From Actinacidiphila oryziradicis (GTDB taxonomy: Bacteria; Actinomycetota; Actinomycetes; Streptomycetales; Streptomycetaceae): 64,000 nt of DNA. Positions 26,823 to 36,263 of the stretch are shown here, piece after piece (the stretch's first letter is position 1; each line of letters begins with the position of its first letter). The notes under the pieces are model-generated. The model made no database searches. It was not told the DNA's origin and saw nothing but the letters and a program-made list of their open reading frames with translations. The DNA lies in NCBI RefSeq assembly GCF_005047355.1, contig NZ_SUMC01000011.1, forward strand, positions 1 through 64,000, written 5' to 3'. The position numbers were made by a program, and so were the translations under genes.

Positions 26823-26885
26823 CCGGCGTTTGTGGGGGCACCTCCTGGGGGCACCTCCCGGCCGAAGGCTGGGGGAGGTAGCTGG
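26653..26885. repeat. Two identical 54-bp units (26653-26706, 26832-26885)
   Basis: Each unit holds GGGGGCACCTCC twice, then CCGGCCGAAGGCTGGGGGAG, a known type of hairpin-forming intergenic repeat in Streptomyces. A related single unit occurs at 26708-26738, another in repeat copy B and a short one at 55441. The unit folds as a GGGGGCACCTCCC / GGGAGGT hairpin. Confidence 0.75.
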
Positions 26886-26900
26886 GGGAGGATCGGCAAC

Positions 26901-26983
26901 CCCGCCGGGGGCGGCGGGGCACCCCGCGGTGGGCCCGGGCCCCCCGCCGGGGGCGGCGGGGCACTTCGCGGTGGGCCCGGGCC
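26901..26983. repeat. Tandem duplication of a 42-bp GC-rich unit
   Basis: 41 bp (26901-26941) is repeated at 26943-26983 with two differences (CACCCCGC versus CACTTCGC). The unit is almost entirely G and C. It lies between the dispersed repeat and the AsnB-like gene. Confidence 0.75.
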
Positions 26984-27092
26984 GGGACTGGGGGCTCATG
27001 CGTCCGGGACGGGGGGCCGGGGACCGTGAGGGTGTCGTCGCGGGGCCCGTGGGTGGAGGGGCGCCGCATCCTCGCGGAAGGCGTTGATGAGG

Positions 27093-28974
27093 GTGTGCAG
27101 GATTTACGGTCATTTCGGTGCCGATGTGTCGGCACACGAACTGAAACTGGCGTCGGCCGCCCAGCGGCACGGCGGTCCCGATGCGCAGCACAGCTCGTAC
27201 GGCCCGGGGTGGGGGCTCGGGAGCAATCGGCTGGCGATCACGGACCCGGGGGGGCGGCCGGCAGCCGTATGAACTGGGCGCCGGGATCAAGGCGGTATTC
27301 AACGGTGAGGTCTACAACCACGAGGCGCTGCGGGCCCGGCTGAAGGACCGGGGTTACCGCTTCCCGGACGCCTGCGACGGATCCGTGCTGCCCGCGCTGT
27401 ACGCGGAGTACGGCGAGGGATTCGCCGAGCACCTGGACGGGATGTTCGCCGTGGCGCTGATGGACCTGCGCCGGGAGCCGACCCTCGTACTGGCCACGGA
27501 TGACGCGAGCATGAAGCCGCTGTACTACCGGTGGGACGCGGCCCGGCGCGAAGTGTACTTCGCGTCGGAACTGCCGGCGCTGCTCGCGCTCCAGCAGCGA
27601 CGTCCCGCGCAGTGGGCGCCGGGGCTGGACGCGTATCTCGCGACGAAGACGCCGTTCGGCGAGGAGACGATGGTCGAGGGCGTACGGGTGCTGCCCCCGG
27701 GCGCCACGTTGGTCTGCAGCCGGAGCAGGGGGTTGCGGCTGACGCGGCGCACGGCGCGGGACGCCGTCGGGGAAACCGACCGGGCCGGGCAAGAACTGCG
27801 GGGCTCGGGGGAGCGGGTCCTCAACGCCCTCCGGGACGAGGTCCGCCGGCTGGCCGTCGCCGATGTGCCGGTGTGCGCGGTCACCAGCGGGGGATTGGAC
27901 TCCAGCCTGGTGACGGCGCTGATGGCGCAGCGCGGCGCCGGGCCCGGACTGCACACGTTCAACATCGCGTACCAGGGCGAATGGCCCTGGGACGAGAGGC
28001 ACTTCGCCCGCGAGGTCGCTGAGCTGTGCGGGACCAGGCACCACCAGGTCGAACTCGATGTCGCAGATATCCCCGGGATGCTGCCGGAGGTCGTGTGGCA
28101 CTCGGGCCAGCCCAACGCGGACCCGATCACGGTCAGCACGTACGCGCTGTTCGAGGCGGTCCGGGCCGAAGGCTTCAAAGTGGCCCTGACCGGCGACGCG
28201 GCGGACGAGGCCTTTGGCGGCTACGCCCGGGTCAAGGCGGCGCTGCGGGCGGACGGGGCATGGATCCCGGCCTACGTGGACGCGCTGGCGGCCGTACCGG
28301 CGGCGGCGCGGGAACGTCTTTACAGTTCCGACTACCGGGCCTACGTCGCCGATCGGGGCAGCGCGTCGGACCTGATCGCGAGGCGGCTCTCCGAAGCCGA
28401 GGCGCAGGCGTCCCGGCTGGATGTGCTGACCGCCTTCGAGACGGATATCCGGCTCCCCGCGTACCACCTGCGCAGGGTGGACCACCTGAGCATGGCGCAC
28501 TCCGTCGAGGTACGCCTTCCGTTCTGCCAGCGCCCGGTGTCCGGGCTGGCCCGCTCCCTGCCCGCGGCGCACCGGGTCGACGGGCCGCGCGGAAAGCTCG
28601 CACTGTACGAGGCTGCCGCCGGGCTGCTGCCTCCCTCCGTGATCGACCGCCCGAAGCAGCCGTTCACGCTGCCGGTGACGGCGATGCTGAGCCCCGGCTC
28701 GCCGCTGACGGCCTACGCCCGGGAGCTGCTTTCGCCGGGGCGGCTGAGGGCGGCCGGGCTGCTGGATCCGGCGGCGGTGGGCGTGCTGTTCAAGGCGCAG
28801 CGGGAGCGGCCGGCGGACGGTACGGCGCTGGCGATCTGGGCGCTGATGGTGTTCGAGCTGTGGCGCGAGCAGTTCGCGGTGGCCACGGCCTTCACACCTG
28901 TCGTACGCGAACGCAGTCCGGTGCCGCTGCCCGTGCTCACCCGCCGGCCCTCGCTGGTGGAGGTGGAGTCATGA
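27093..28974 (+). CDS. Asparagine-synthetase-like amidotransferase, frameshifted
   Basis: The start is GTG 27093, which places Cys at position 2 (CRIYGHFGADVSAHELKLAS), as required for the class II glutaminase. This frame reads LGSNRLAITDPGG to about 27255, where a run of seven G shifts it out. Removing one G restores RQPYELGAGIKAVFNGEVYN and the whole synthetase domain, with the PP-loop VTSGGLDSSLVTALM near residue 264. Intact length would be about 627 residues. AsnB-like enzymes amidate a carboxylate using glutamine and ATP; in biosynthetic clusters they act on small acids or close rings. The next gene overlaps its stop (ATGA). The frameshift may be real, an error, or length variation in the G run. 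Confidence 0.8.
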
Positions 28975-30020
28975 CACCGGTGATCGCGTACCTGTCCCGC
29001 GCGGTCGGTGCCCCCGGTCCCACGCTCGTCATGGACCGGGCCGCCCTGCCGGCCGGGGAGGAGGCGTTGCTGGCCGCGCTCGCGGACATCCGGCGGCGGC
29101 TGCCCGAGGTGTCCGGCGCGGAGGTGCTGAAGCTGGCCCTGATCGGGCCGGCCCGGCACCCGCTCTACGACCTGGACTACCGCTTCGTTCAGGCCATGCC
29201 AGGCGCGCCCGACCGTTTCGACTTGCGAGGCAACTGCGGCCACTCCATTCTCGCGGCCATCACCGCGGCCGAGCGGATGGGCCTGCTGCCGCGCCTCGCA
29301 CCGGGCCAGCGGGTGCGCGTCAACGCGCTCAACAACGGTGACCGCGTGGTGTGCGAGGTCGACCAGGCGGGGCGGCGCGGCTCTGTGTTCACCGCGCATT
29401 TCCTCGCCGAGCCGGGCACCCGGCTCGGTTCGCTGCTGATGACCGGGAAGCCGGTGTCGGAGGGGGCGGCGGCGGTGGCGTCGTCGTACGTACGGATGGG
29501 CAATCCGTACATCTTCGTGGACGCGGCGGACCTGGGCGTACGACACCAGGACGGCCTCTTCCGCGACGACCGGAAGCTGTTCGCCGCGCTGACGCGGCTG
29601 CGCGAGGACGCGGCCGTCCGGCTGGGCTGGGCGCCCGAGGGCGCGTTTCCGAAGATCGCCGCGGTCGCGTCCTTCCGGCCCGGACGTCTCGCGGTGCGCG
29701 CCCTGACGGTTCCCGGCTGGCACCCCGGCCTGGCGCTGACCGGCGTGGTGTGCCTCGCGGCGGCGACGGCGATCGGCGGCACGGTGCCGAACCGGCTGCT
29801 CGGCCCCGACCGGGCCGCCGCCGGGCGGATCGCCGTCGACACGCCCGGCGGGCCGGTGACGGCCGCCTGTGCGACCACCGGCGACAGCACGGACGACGAG
29901 CTGATGTGGATCAGCGTCGGCGAGAAGGAGTCCAACCCCGTCGGGCCGGTGAACCTCGGTCCGCTCACCGTCACCCCGATGCCCGAGGAGGCAGCGCCAT
30001 GCCTGAGCCTGTCCGCGTAA
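28971..30020 (+). CDS. PrpF-like isomerase (DapF fold)
   Basis: The product is 349 residues from ATG 28971. It starts VIAYLSRAVGAPGPTLVMDR, has DLRGNCGHSILAAITAAERM and SYVRMGNPYIFVDAADLGVR, and ends LMWISVGEKESNPVGP. The layout is that of PrpF / 4-oxalomesaconate tautomerase proteins, which move or isomerise a double bond in aconitate-like acids using the two-lobed diaminopimelate-epimerase fold. It is coupled to the AsnB-like gene (ATGA) and overlaps the next gene by 22 bp, so it is part of one operon. The substrate is unknown. Confidence 0.8.
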   Translation: MTPVIAYLSRAVGAPGPTLVMDRAALPAGEEALLAALADIRRRLPEVSGAEVLKLALIGPARHPLYDLDYRFVQAMPGAPDRFDLRGNCGHSILAAITAAERMGLLPRLAPGQRVRVNALNNGDRVVCEVDQAGRRGSVFTAHFLAEPGTRLGSLLMTGKPVSEGAAAVASSYVRMGNPYIFVDAADLGVRHQDGLFRDDRKLFAALTRLREDAAVRLGWAPEGAFPKIAAVASFRPGRLAVRALTVPGWHPGLALTGVVCLAAATAIGGTVPNRLLGPDRAAAGRIAVDTPGGPVTAACATTGDSTDDELMWISVGEKESNPVGPVNLGPLTVTPMPEEAAPCLSLSA

Positions 30021-31453
30021 CCGGCGGCAAGCACGCCGGACCGGCCGAGCGGCCGTACGACCTGGTCCTGACCGACGTCCGGGCCGTCACCCCGGCCGGG
30101 GTGATCCACGGCGGCGTCGCAGTACGCGACGGGGTGCTGCTGCGGTTCCTGTCCGCCGAGGAGCGCCCCCGGGCGGCCCGCACCGTGGACGGCGGCGGCA
30201 GGTATCTGCTGCCGGGCCTGATCGACTCGCACGTCCATTTCCGCACCCCCGGACTGACCTACAAGGAGGACTGGGAGCACGGCAGCAGGGCCGCCGCAGC
30301 CGGCGGAGTGACCACTGTCATCGACATGCCCAACACCCTGCCGCCACTGCTCGATCCCGCCGACGCCGCCCGCAAGGCGGCCATGGTGCAGGGCCGTTCC
30401 CTGGTGGACTACCGCTTCCACCTCGGTGTCGCGGGCGACGACCCGTCCCCGCTGCTCGATGCCACGCCGCGCGAGGCCACCAGCGTCAAGGTGTTTCTCG
30501 CCGGGCACCACACCGCGCCGACCGTCGTCCGCGATCCGGCGAGCCTGACCCGGATCTTCGGTTACGCCCGGGAGAGCGGGCTGCGCGTGGTGCTGCACGC
30601 CGAGGACGACGGTGTCTTCGAGCTGCTGGACAGCTGGACCGGCGCGCCCGGCCGCTACCTCGACTACGAGCGGGTCAGGCCACGCAGTGGCGCCATCGTC
30701 GCCGTGGCGAAAGTGCTCGAACTCGTACGGCGGCACGGCACGGCCGTCCACGTCCTGCACGTCTCCACGGCCGAGGAGGCCGACCTGCTCGCCGCCGCCG
30801 CGCACGCCGGGCTGCCAGTCACCTTCGAGGTGACGCCGCACCACCTGTCCTTCACCGCCGCCGACAGCGCCCGGATCGGGGCGCGGGCCCGGCTGAGTCC
30901 GGCGATCCGGCACGAGCGCGACCAGCGGCGGCTGTGGGAGGCGGTGCTGGCCGGGCAGGCCGCGACCATCGGCAGCGACCACGCGCCGCACACCCGCGAG
31001 GAGAAGCTGCGCCCGGTCGCGGACGCCCCGCCAGGGCTTCCCGGCGTGCAGGAGATGCTGCCCGCCGTCTTCACAGGCATGCGGCGGCACGCGCCCTGGC
31101 AGTCACCCGGCACGCACCTGGAACTGATCGCGCGTCTGCTGGCCGCCAACCCGGCCGACCTGTTCGGCATCGACGGCCGCAAGGGCCGCCTCCTGCCCGG
31201 CCGCGACGCCGACTTCGTCCTCTTCGACGCGGACACCCCGTGGATGGTCACCGGCGCCGCCATGCACTCCAAATGCGGCTGGTCCGCCTACGAGGGCTGG
31301 ACCATGGCCGGCCAGGTCCGGCTCACCGTCCGGCGCGGCCAGATCATCTACGACGCCGACGCCCCCGGCACCTTCGGCCCGCCCGACGGCCGCTGGCTCG
31401 ACGCCGCCCGCCCCGCCACCCCGGCCCACCCCACCCGGGGAGCCGTCCGATGA
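29999..31453 (+). CDS. Dihydroorotase-like cyclic amidohydrolase
   Basis: The product is 484 residues from ATG 29999 (the frame is open far upstream). Metal ligands: DSHVHFRTPG (about residue 77), a candidate carbamylated-lysine site in SVKVFLAGHH, VLHAEDD, VHVLHVST and GSDHAPHTREEK (about residue 325). It belongs to the class I dihydroorotase/allantoinase group, which hydrolyses or forms cyclic amides and imides. Within an operon with an amide-forming AsnB-like enzyme it may close an amide onto a carboxylate. It overlaps its neighbours at both ends. Confidence 0.8.
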   Translation: MPEPVRVTGGKHAGPAERPYDLVLTDVRAVTPAGVIHGGVAVRDGVLLRFLSAEERPRAARTVDGGGRYLLPGLIDSHVHFRTPGLTYKEDWEHGSRAAAAGGVTTVIDMPNTLPPLLDPADAARKAAMVQGRSLVDYRFHLGVAGDDPSPLLDATPREATSVKVFLAGHHTAPTVVRDPASLTRIFGYARESGLRVVLHAEDDGVFELLDSWTGAPGRYLDYERVRPRSGAIVAVAKVLELVRRHGTAVHVLHVSTAEEADLLAAAAHAGLPVTFEVTPHHLSFTAADSARIGARARLSPAIRHERDQRRLWEAVLAGQAATIGSDHAPHTREEKLRPVADAPPGLPGVQEMLPAVFTGMRRHAPWQSPGTHLELIARLLAANPADLFGIDGRKGRLLPGRDADFVLFDADTPWMVTGAAMHSKCGWSAYEGWTMAGQVRLTVRRGQIIYDADAPGTFGPPDGRWLDAARPATPAHPTRGAVR

Positions 31454-32907
31454 CCGGCGAACCCGGGCCCGAGGCCGAGGCCGGTGCCGCGGGGCCTGTC
31501 CGGCGCCTGTTCGGCTGTGGGCCCCGCTGGTCCGCGCCGTGGGGGCGGGAGGAGATTTTTCCGGCGCGAGGGCGGGCAGCCGCCACTGCGCGGATCGGCG
31601 GTTATGAGGTGGCCGCAGGCCAGCGGCTACGTCCTGCCGGGCGAGGTCTGTCGACGCCGCCCGTCGCTGGGGAGCCCCCGGTGCCCGTCGGGGCTGCCGG
31701 AACGGCGACCGGGACCGGTCCCGGGGGGCACGCCCTCGCGGTGACCGCTGCCGCGTGTGGGCTGTCCGTCGCGAGCATCTACTACGCCCAGCCGTTGCTC
31801 CCGGAGCTCACCCGGAGCTTTCACGTCCCGCATGCCGCCGCCACGGCGGTGGTGACCGCCGGGCAGGTCGGCTACGCGTGCGGTCTGGCGCTGGTCGTAC
31901 CGCTCGGCGACATCGTGGACCGGGTGCGGCTCGCGTCGCGGTTGCTGGTGCTGGCGGCCCCGGCGTTGCTACTGGCGGCGGCGGCACCGGCGCTGTGGGT
32001 GCTGACGGTCTCGGCCGGGCTGCTGGGCATCGCCGCCAGCGCGTCCCAGGTGCTGGTGGCGCTCACCGCCGCCGCCTCGCCGGAGCAGATACGGGGCAGG
32101 GCGGTCGGCACCGTCATGGGCGGGCTCACCGCGGGGATACTGCTGGCCCGGGTGTTCGCCGGAGCCGTAACCGGCCTCCTCGGCTGGCGCGCCGTATATG
32201 TGACCGCCGCGGTCCTGGTCACCGGCATGGCCTTCGCCCTGCGCGCCGTGCTGCCGCAGCAAGCGCCGCAGGCACGAGGAGGGCACTACGCGCGGCTGCT
32301 GGCCGGCACGCTGCGGCTGGCCGCCGCCGAGCCGGTGCTGCGCCGGCGGTGCGTGTACGGCTTCGCGGCTTTCGCCTCGTTCTCCGCGTTCTGGACGCCC
32401 AGCGCGTTCCTGCTCACCGGTGACCCCTACCACTTCGGGGAGAGCGCGGTCGGGGCGTTCGCCCTGGCGGGACTGGTTGGGGTGCTGTCCGCGCGGCCGG
32501 CGGGCCGGATGGCCGACCGGGGCCACGCCCGGGCGGCGACAGGGGTGTTCCTGGCGCTCATGGTGGCGTCGTTCGTGCCGCTGGCACTCGGCGGGCGGCA
32601 CCTGGGGGCGCTGATCGCCGGGGCGGTGCTGCTCGATTTCGGACTGCGCGGCGCGCAGACCGCCAACCAGCAGCAGATCTACCGCCTGCCACGGGTGGCG
32701 CACAGCCGCGTGACCACCGTCTACATGACCAGTTACTTCATCGGCGGCGCGGTCGGCTCGGCGGCCTCCGCGTCCGTCTACGCCCATTTCGGCTGGCCGG
32801 GCGTGTGCGTGCTCGGAGCCGCCCTCGCCGCCGCGCCGCTCCCGCTGTGGGCCGCGGAGAGGGACCGCCCCACCACCCGCACCACTCCTGTGGAGGACAC
32901 GGAATGA
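31450..32907 (+). CDS. MFS exporter with unusual N-terminal extension
   Basis: The product is 485 residues from ATG 31450 (ATGA overlap). Residues 95-480 are an MFS transporter: ALAVTAAACGLSVASIYYAQ, VVPLGDIVDRVRLASRLLVL and RGRAVGTVMGGLTAGILLAR, as in AraJ/YnfM-like exporters. Residues 1-90 are low-complexity, Arg/Gly/Pro-rich and not MFS-like. Translation may instead begin further in (for example GTG 31681), leaving a 230-bp non-coding piece. It likely exports the product of the operon. Confidence 0.8.
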   Translation: MTGEPGPEAEAGAAGPVRRLFGCGPRWSAPWGREEIFPARGRAAATARIGGYEVAAGQRLRPAGRGLSTPPVAGEPPVPVGAAGTATGTGPGGHALAVTAAACGLSVASIYYAQPLLPELTRSFHVPHAAATAVVTAGQVGYACGLALVVPLGDIVDRVRLASRLLVLAAPALLLAAAAPALWVLTVSAGLLGIAASASQVLVALTAAASPEQIRGRAVGTVMGGLTAGILLARVFAGAVTGLLGWRAVYVTAAVLVTGMAFALRAVLPQQAPQARGGHYARLLAGTLRLAAAEPVLRRRCVYGFAAFASFSAFWTPSAFLLTGDPYHFGESAVGAFALAGLVGVLSARPAGRMADRGHARAATGVFLALMVASFVPLALGGRHLGALIAGAVLLDFGLRGAQTANQQQIYRLPRVAHSRVTTVYMTSYFIGGAVGSAASASVYAHFGWPGVCVLGAALAAAPLPLWAAERDRPTTRTTPVEDTE

Positions 32908-34748
32908 CCACCGACCTGACCCAGACGACAAGCGCCCTGCCGACAACCCTGCCGACAACCCTCCAGAAGTTCGCCGATCCGCTGCGGATCCCCCGCCGGT
33001 GGCACCCCGAGCCCGGCCCTCAACACATTCCGCTGACCGTGCGCAGCCGCTCCGCCGCGATCCGGCTGCACTCGCAGCTCCCCCCGACGCCGCTGTGGAC
33101 GTACGAGGGCGACTTCCCGGGACCCGTCATCGAGGTGCGCCGGGGCCGGCGGCTCCGTGTTTCGTGGACCAACGGCATCACCAGCCCCTACCCCGTGGTC
33201 GCCGCCCACCTGGACGACGCCGCCGGCAATCCGTCGCTCGCCATGAACGACCCCGGGGTCGGCGCCGCCACGATCACACCGGGAGTGGCCGCGCTGCCCG
33301 CCTGGAACGTCGTCCATCTGCACGGAGCGGTGACCGGCGGCGGCAGCGACGGCTGGACCGAGAACGCCGTGCTCTTCGGCGAGTCGCAGCTGTCCGACTA
33401 CCTCAACGACCAGCCGGCGATGACGCTCTGGTACCACGACCACGCGATGGACATCACCCGCTACAACGTGATGGCCGGGCTCGCCGGGATGTACCTGCTG
33501 CGGGACGAGGAGGAGGACCGGCTCGGGCTGCCCTCGGGCGACGCCGAGGTACCGCTGGTGATCTGCGACCGCAATTTCGTCACCGACGACAGTGGCGGCC
33601 TCACCGGGCAGCTGCTCCACAAGACCACCGGCACCCTGCCCTTCTTCGGTCCCTACACCCTGGTCAACGGTGTCATCTGGCCGCACCTGGAGGTACGTCC
33701 GCGCTGGTACCGCTTCCGGGTGCTCAACGCCTCCAATGCCCGCGTCTACCGTCTGCACCTGCTCGGCGAGGACAATGAGCAGGTCACCGGCGCCGGTTAT
33801 CTGATCGGCACCGACAGCGGCCTGCTCGGCGAGCCGCTCGCACTGCCCGCCGGGGGCCTGACCCTCGCCCCGGCCGAGCGGGCCGACATCCTCATCGACT
33901 TCGGCGCGCTCAAGGGCCGGAGGCTGCGGCTGGTCAACTCGGCGCAGGCCCCGTTCCGCGGCGATCCGCTCCCCGACGGCGTACGCCCCGGTGATCCACT
34001 GCCCGGCGCCCGGCTCCCCGAGCCCGATGTCATGGAGTTCCGGGTGGCCGACGCCCCGGCCGACGACCCGTTCCGGCTCCCTGCGACGCTCTCCGCGGGC
34101 TTCCTGCGCCTCACCCACGACAATGTGGCCGCGCACGAGCACCGCATGCTGATGCTGGCCGCCGACAAGGAGGGCACCCTCGGGCTGTGGGAGATGGCGG
34201 AAGCCGACGCGGGCCAGGCGCCCACCGGGCCCGGCACCGTGCTGGACGGCATCGTCCAGGTCAAGGACGACAAGGGCGTCACCAAGACGTACCAGCGACT
34301 GGCGTCCCGCTTCGACGACACCCTCAACTGGCATGTCCGCCTCGACGGTTGGGAGCAGTGGAAGATCCTCAACGTCAGCGGGATCCTGCACCCCATCCAC
34401 ATCCACCTCATCCGCTTCCAGGCCCTGTCCGTCGAGGGTTACGACACGGCGGCGTTCCTCCCCGCCGGCGGCGGTACGGCGAAGGACGCGCCGGTCGCCT
34501 ACACCGGGCCGCTGGACATCGAACCGGCCGAGCAGGGCTGGAAGGACGTCATCAGGGTGCCGGCCGGCACGATGGTCTCCGTCGCGGGCCGCTTCGGCGG
34601 CGCCACAGGGCGGTTCATGTACCACTGCCACATCCTGGAGCACGAGGACGCCGGGATGATGCGGCCCTTCTCGGTCATGCCGGGAGCGGTGATGGACACG
34701 GATCCCGGCATGGGACACGGCGGGGACCCCGGACACGAGCACGCTTAG
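32904..34748 (+). CDS. Multicopper oxidase, phenoxazinone-synthase-like
   Basis: The product is 614 residues from ATG 32904, overlapping the MFS stop. Copper motifs are complete: HLHG (about 137), WYHDHAMD (about 176), HPIHIHL (about 495) and HCHILEHEDAGMM (about 573) with the type 1 Cys. Overall order and the long N-terminal region match actinobacterial o-aminophenol oxidases/phenoxazinone synthases and CotA-type laccases. No signal peptide, so it is cytoplasmic. It probably oxidises an aminophenol, phenol or amine, using O2. It is the last gene of the AsnB/PrpF/dihydroorotase/MFS operon and ends in a His-rich tail. Confidence 0.88.
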   Translation: MTTDLTQTTSALPTTLPTTLQKFADPLRIPRRWHPEPGPQHIPLTVRSRSAAIRLHSQLPPTPLWTYEGDFPGPVIEVRRGRRLRVSWTNGITSPYPVVAAHLDDAAGNPSLAMNDPGVGAATITPGVAALPAWNVVHLHGAVTGGGSDGWTENAVLFGESQLSDYLNDQPAMTLWYHDHAMDITRYNVMAGLAGMYLLRDEEEDRLGLPSGDAEVPLVICDRNFVTDDSGGLTGQLLHKTTGTLPFFGPYTLVNGVIWPHLEVRPRWYRFRVLNASNARVYRLHLLGEDNEQVTGAGYLIGTDSGLLGEPLALPAGGLTLAPAERADILIDFGALKGRRLRLVNSAQAPFRGDPLPDGVRPGDPLPGARLPEPDVMEFRVADAPADDPFRLPATLSAGFLRLTHDNVAAHEHRMLMLAADKEGTLGLWEMAEADAGQAPTGPGTVLDGIVQVKDDKGVTKTYQRLASRFDDTLNWHVRLDGWEQWKILNVSGILHPIHIHLIRFQALSVEGYDTAAFLPAGGGTAKDAPVAYTGPLDIEPAEQGWKDVIRVPAGTMVSVAGRFGGATGRFMYHCHILEHEDAGMMRPFSVMPGAVMDTDPGMGHGGDPGHEHA

Positions 34749-35096
34749 GGGCCGCGCGGCCTCTTAACGCTGAACACGAGTACCCTCCGGCGCCGGGCTT
34801 GATGGGTCCGGTGAAGATCAAACACGCTGAGTTGCACGACTGTGCCGGTGATGATGGGCTGAAGAAGCCGTACGCCGCGATCCGGCACGGCCCGGGCGGC
34901 CCTCCCAGCGGTAGTCGGGGGGAGATCGTGGCATTGCCGGAACGCTCTGGTAGCTCCGCTATGACGGCAACCCGGCGCCTTGCGATCGCAGGCGCCGCTG
35001 CGGACATCAGCCTCCCCCAAGGTGCCGCAGCACGGCGGGCCGCTCCCTTGCCCACGGAAATCGGCCGAACAGGCCCCAGCTGCCGGGAGGGCAGGC
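34749..35096. other. Gene-free gap with short hairpins
   Basis: No convincing gene is present. A near-perfect hairpin with GGCGCC arms around GCGATCGC lies at about 34975-34998, and a fragment reading KIKHAELHDCAGDDGLKKPY (from about 34811) looks protein-like but has no start or family. It probably contains decayed sequence. Confidence 0.35.
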
Positions 35097-35942
35097 ATGA
35101 CGACAGCAGTGATGCGCACGATTCCGCTCCCCTCGGGGGAGGAGATCCCGGCTCTCGGGCAGGGCACCTGGTATCTCGGCGAGGACCCGAGCCGGCGTGG
35201 CGACGAGATCGCTGCCCTGCGGCTGGGCCTGGACCTCGGCATGACCGTCGTCGACACGGCGGAGATGTACGGCGACGGCGCCGCCGAGGAACTCGTCGGG
35301 GAGGCCATCGACGGGCGCCGTGAGGAGGTCTTCCTGGTCAGCAAGGTGCTTCCCGGCCACGCGAGCCGCCGGGGCACAGTCTCCGCCTGCGAGGGCAGCC
35401 TGCGGCGGCTCGGTACGGATCGGCTGGACCTCTATCTGCTGCACTGGCGCGGACGGTTCCCGCTGGAGGAGACCCTCGCCGGATTCGCCGACCTGGTGGC
35501 CGCGGGAAAGATCCGCCACTGGGGGGTGAGCAATCTGGATGCCGCCGACATGGTCGAGCTGACCTCCCTGCCCGGCGGCGGCGCGGTGGCGCTCGACCAG
35601 GTGCTCTACAACCTGACCCGACGCGGCATCGAGTGGGACCTGCTCCCCTGGTGCCGCCGGAACGGGGTGGCCGTCATGGCGTACTCGCCCATCGAGCAGG
35701 GGCGGCTGCTGCGCGCCGAGACCCTGCGGGCCGTGGCCCGGAGCCTCGGGGCCTCTCCCGCCCAGGTGGCGCTCGCGTGGGTGCTCGAACAGGGTGTGGC
35801 CGCGATCCCGCGGTCCGGACGGCCGGAGCACGTCCGGGAGAACCGCGGCGCGGCGGACCTCCGGCTGCCTGCGGAGGTGCTCGCCGTCCTCGACGAGGCG
35901 TTCCCGCCGCCCAGCGGGCCCGTACCGTTGGAGGTGCTCTGA
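35097..35942 (+). CDS. Aldo/keto reductase
   Basis: The product is 281 residues from ATG 35097 with GGAGGG upstream. Catalytic tetrad residues are visible: Asp in VVDTAEMYG, Tyr in the same motif, Lys in VFLVSKVLP, and His in YLLHWRG. The NADPH-binding end [20 protein letters not shown] is typical. It reduces aldehydes or ketones in the cytoplasm. It lies 350 bp after the oxidase operon on the same strand and could belong to the same pathway, but the spacing makes that uncertain. Confidence 0.88.
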   Translation: MTTAVMRTIPLPSGEEIPALGQGTWYLGEDPSRRGDEIAALRLGLDLGMTVVDTAEMYGDGAAEELVGEAIDGRREEVFLVSKVLPGHASRRGTVSACEGSLRRLGTDRLDLYLLHWRGRFPLEETLAGFADLVAAGKIRHWGVSNLDAADMVELTSLPGGGAVALDQVLYNLTRRGIEWDLLPWCRRNGVAVMAYSPIEQGRLLRAETLRAVARSLGASPAQVALAWVLEQGVAAIPRSGRPEHVRENRGAADLRLPAEVLAVLDEAFPPPSGPVPLEVL

Positions 35943-36138
35943 CCGTTCCTCAGCGCTGAGCGGGAGTGTGTCCTGGCTCGGTGCGCGTGTCCCGAACGGT
36001 GTTGGGTGCGCTGGTTGCCCGCGTTCGCGTACCTGGTGGCGGCACCCGTCGTGCGGGTGGTCCGGTCCGAGGTGGGCGGGTTTCCATTCGTACGCAACGA
36101 CCAACAGCTCACCGATCCCACGGAAGGGATGGACCAGG

Positions 36139-36216
36139 ATGGCGCACCCGGTGCTCGTCGTCGGCATGGGCGGTTCGCTGCGGACCCCTTCGACCAGCCT
36201 CGCGGCCCTGCTGGTT
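36139..36216 (+). pseudogene. Possible N-terminal remnant of an NADPH-dependent FMN reductase
   Basis: ATG 36139, preceded by GGAAGG, gives AHPVLVVGMGGSLRTPSTSL, the usual FMN-reductase opening (GxxGSLR-x-STS). The frame then loses similarity after ALL. The rest of the gap 35943-36263 contains no gene. The identification rests on about 24 residues. Confidence 0.4.
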
Positions 36217-36263
36217 CCGTTGTCGTTCCGTCACTGCGGGGCACGCATCTCGTCGCCGTCCCT

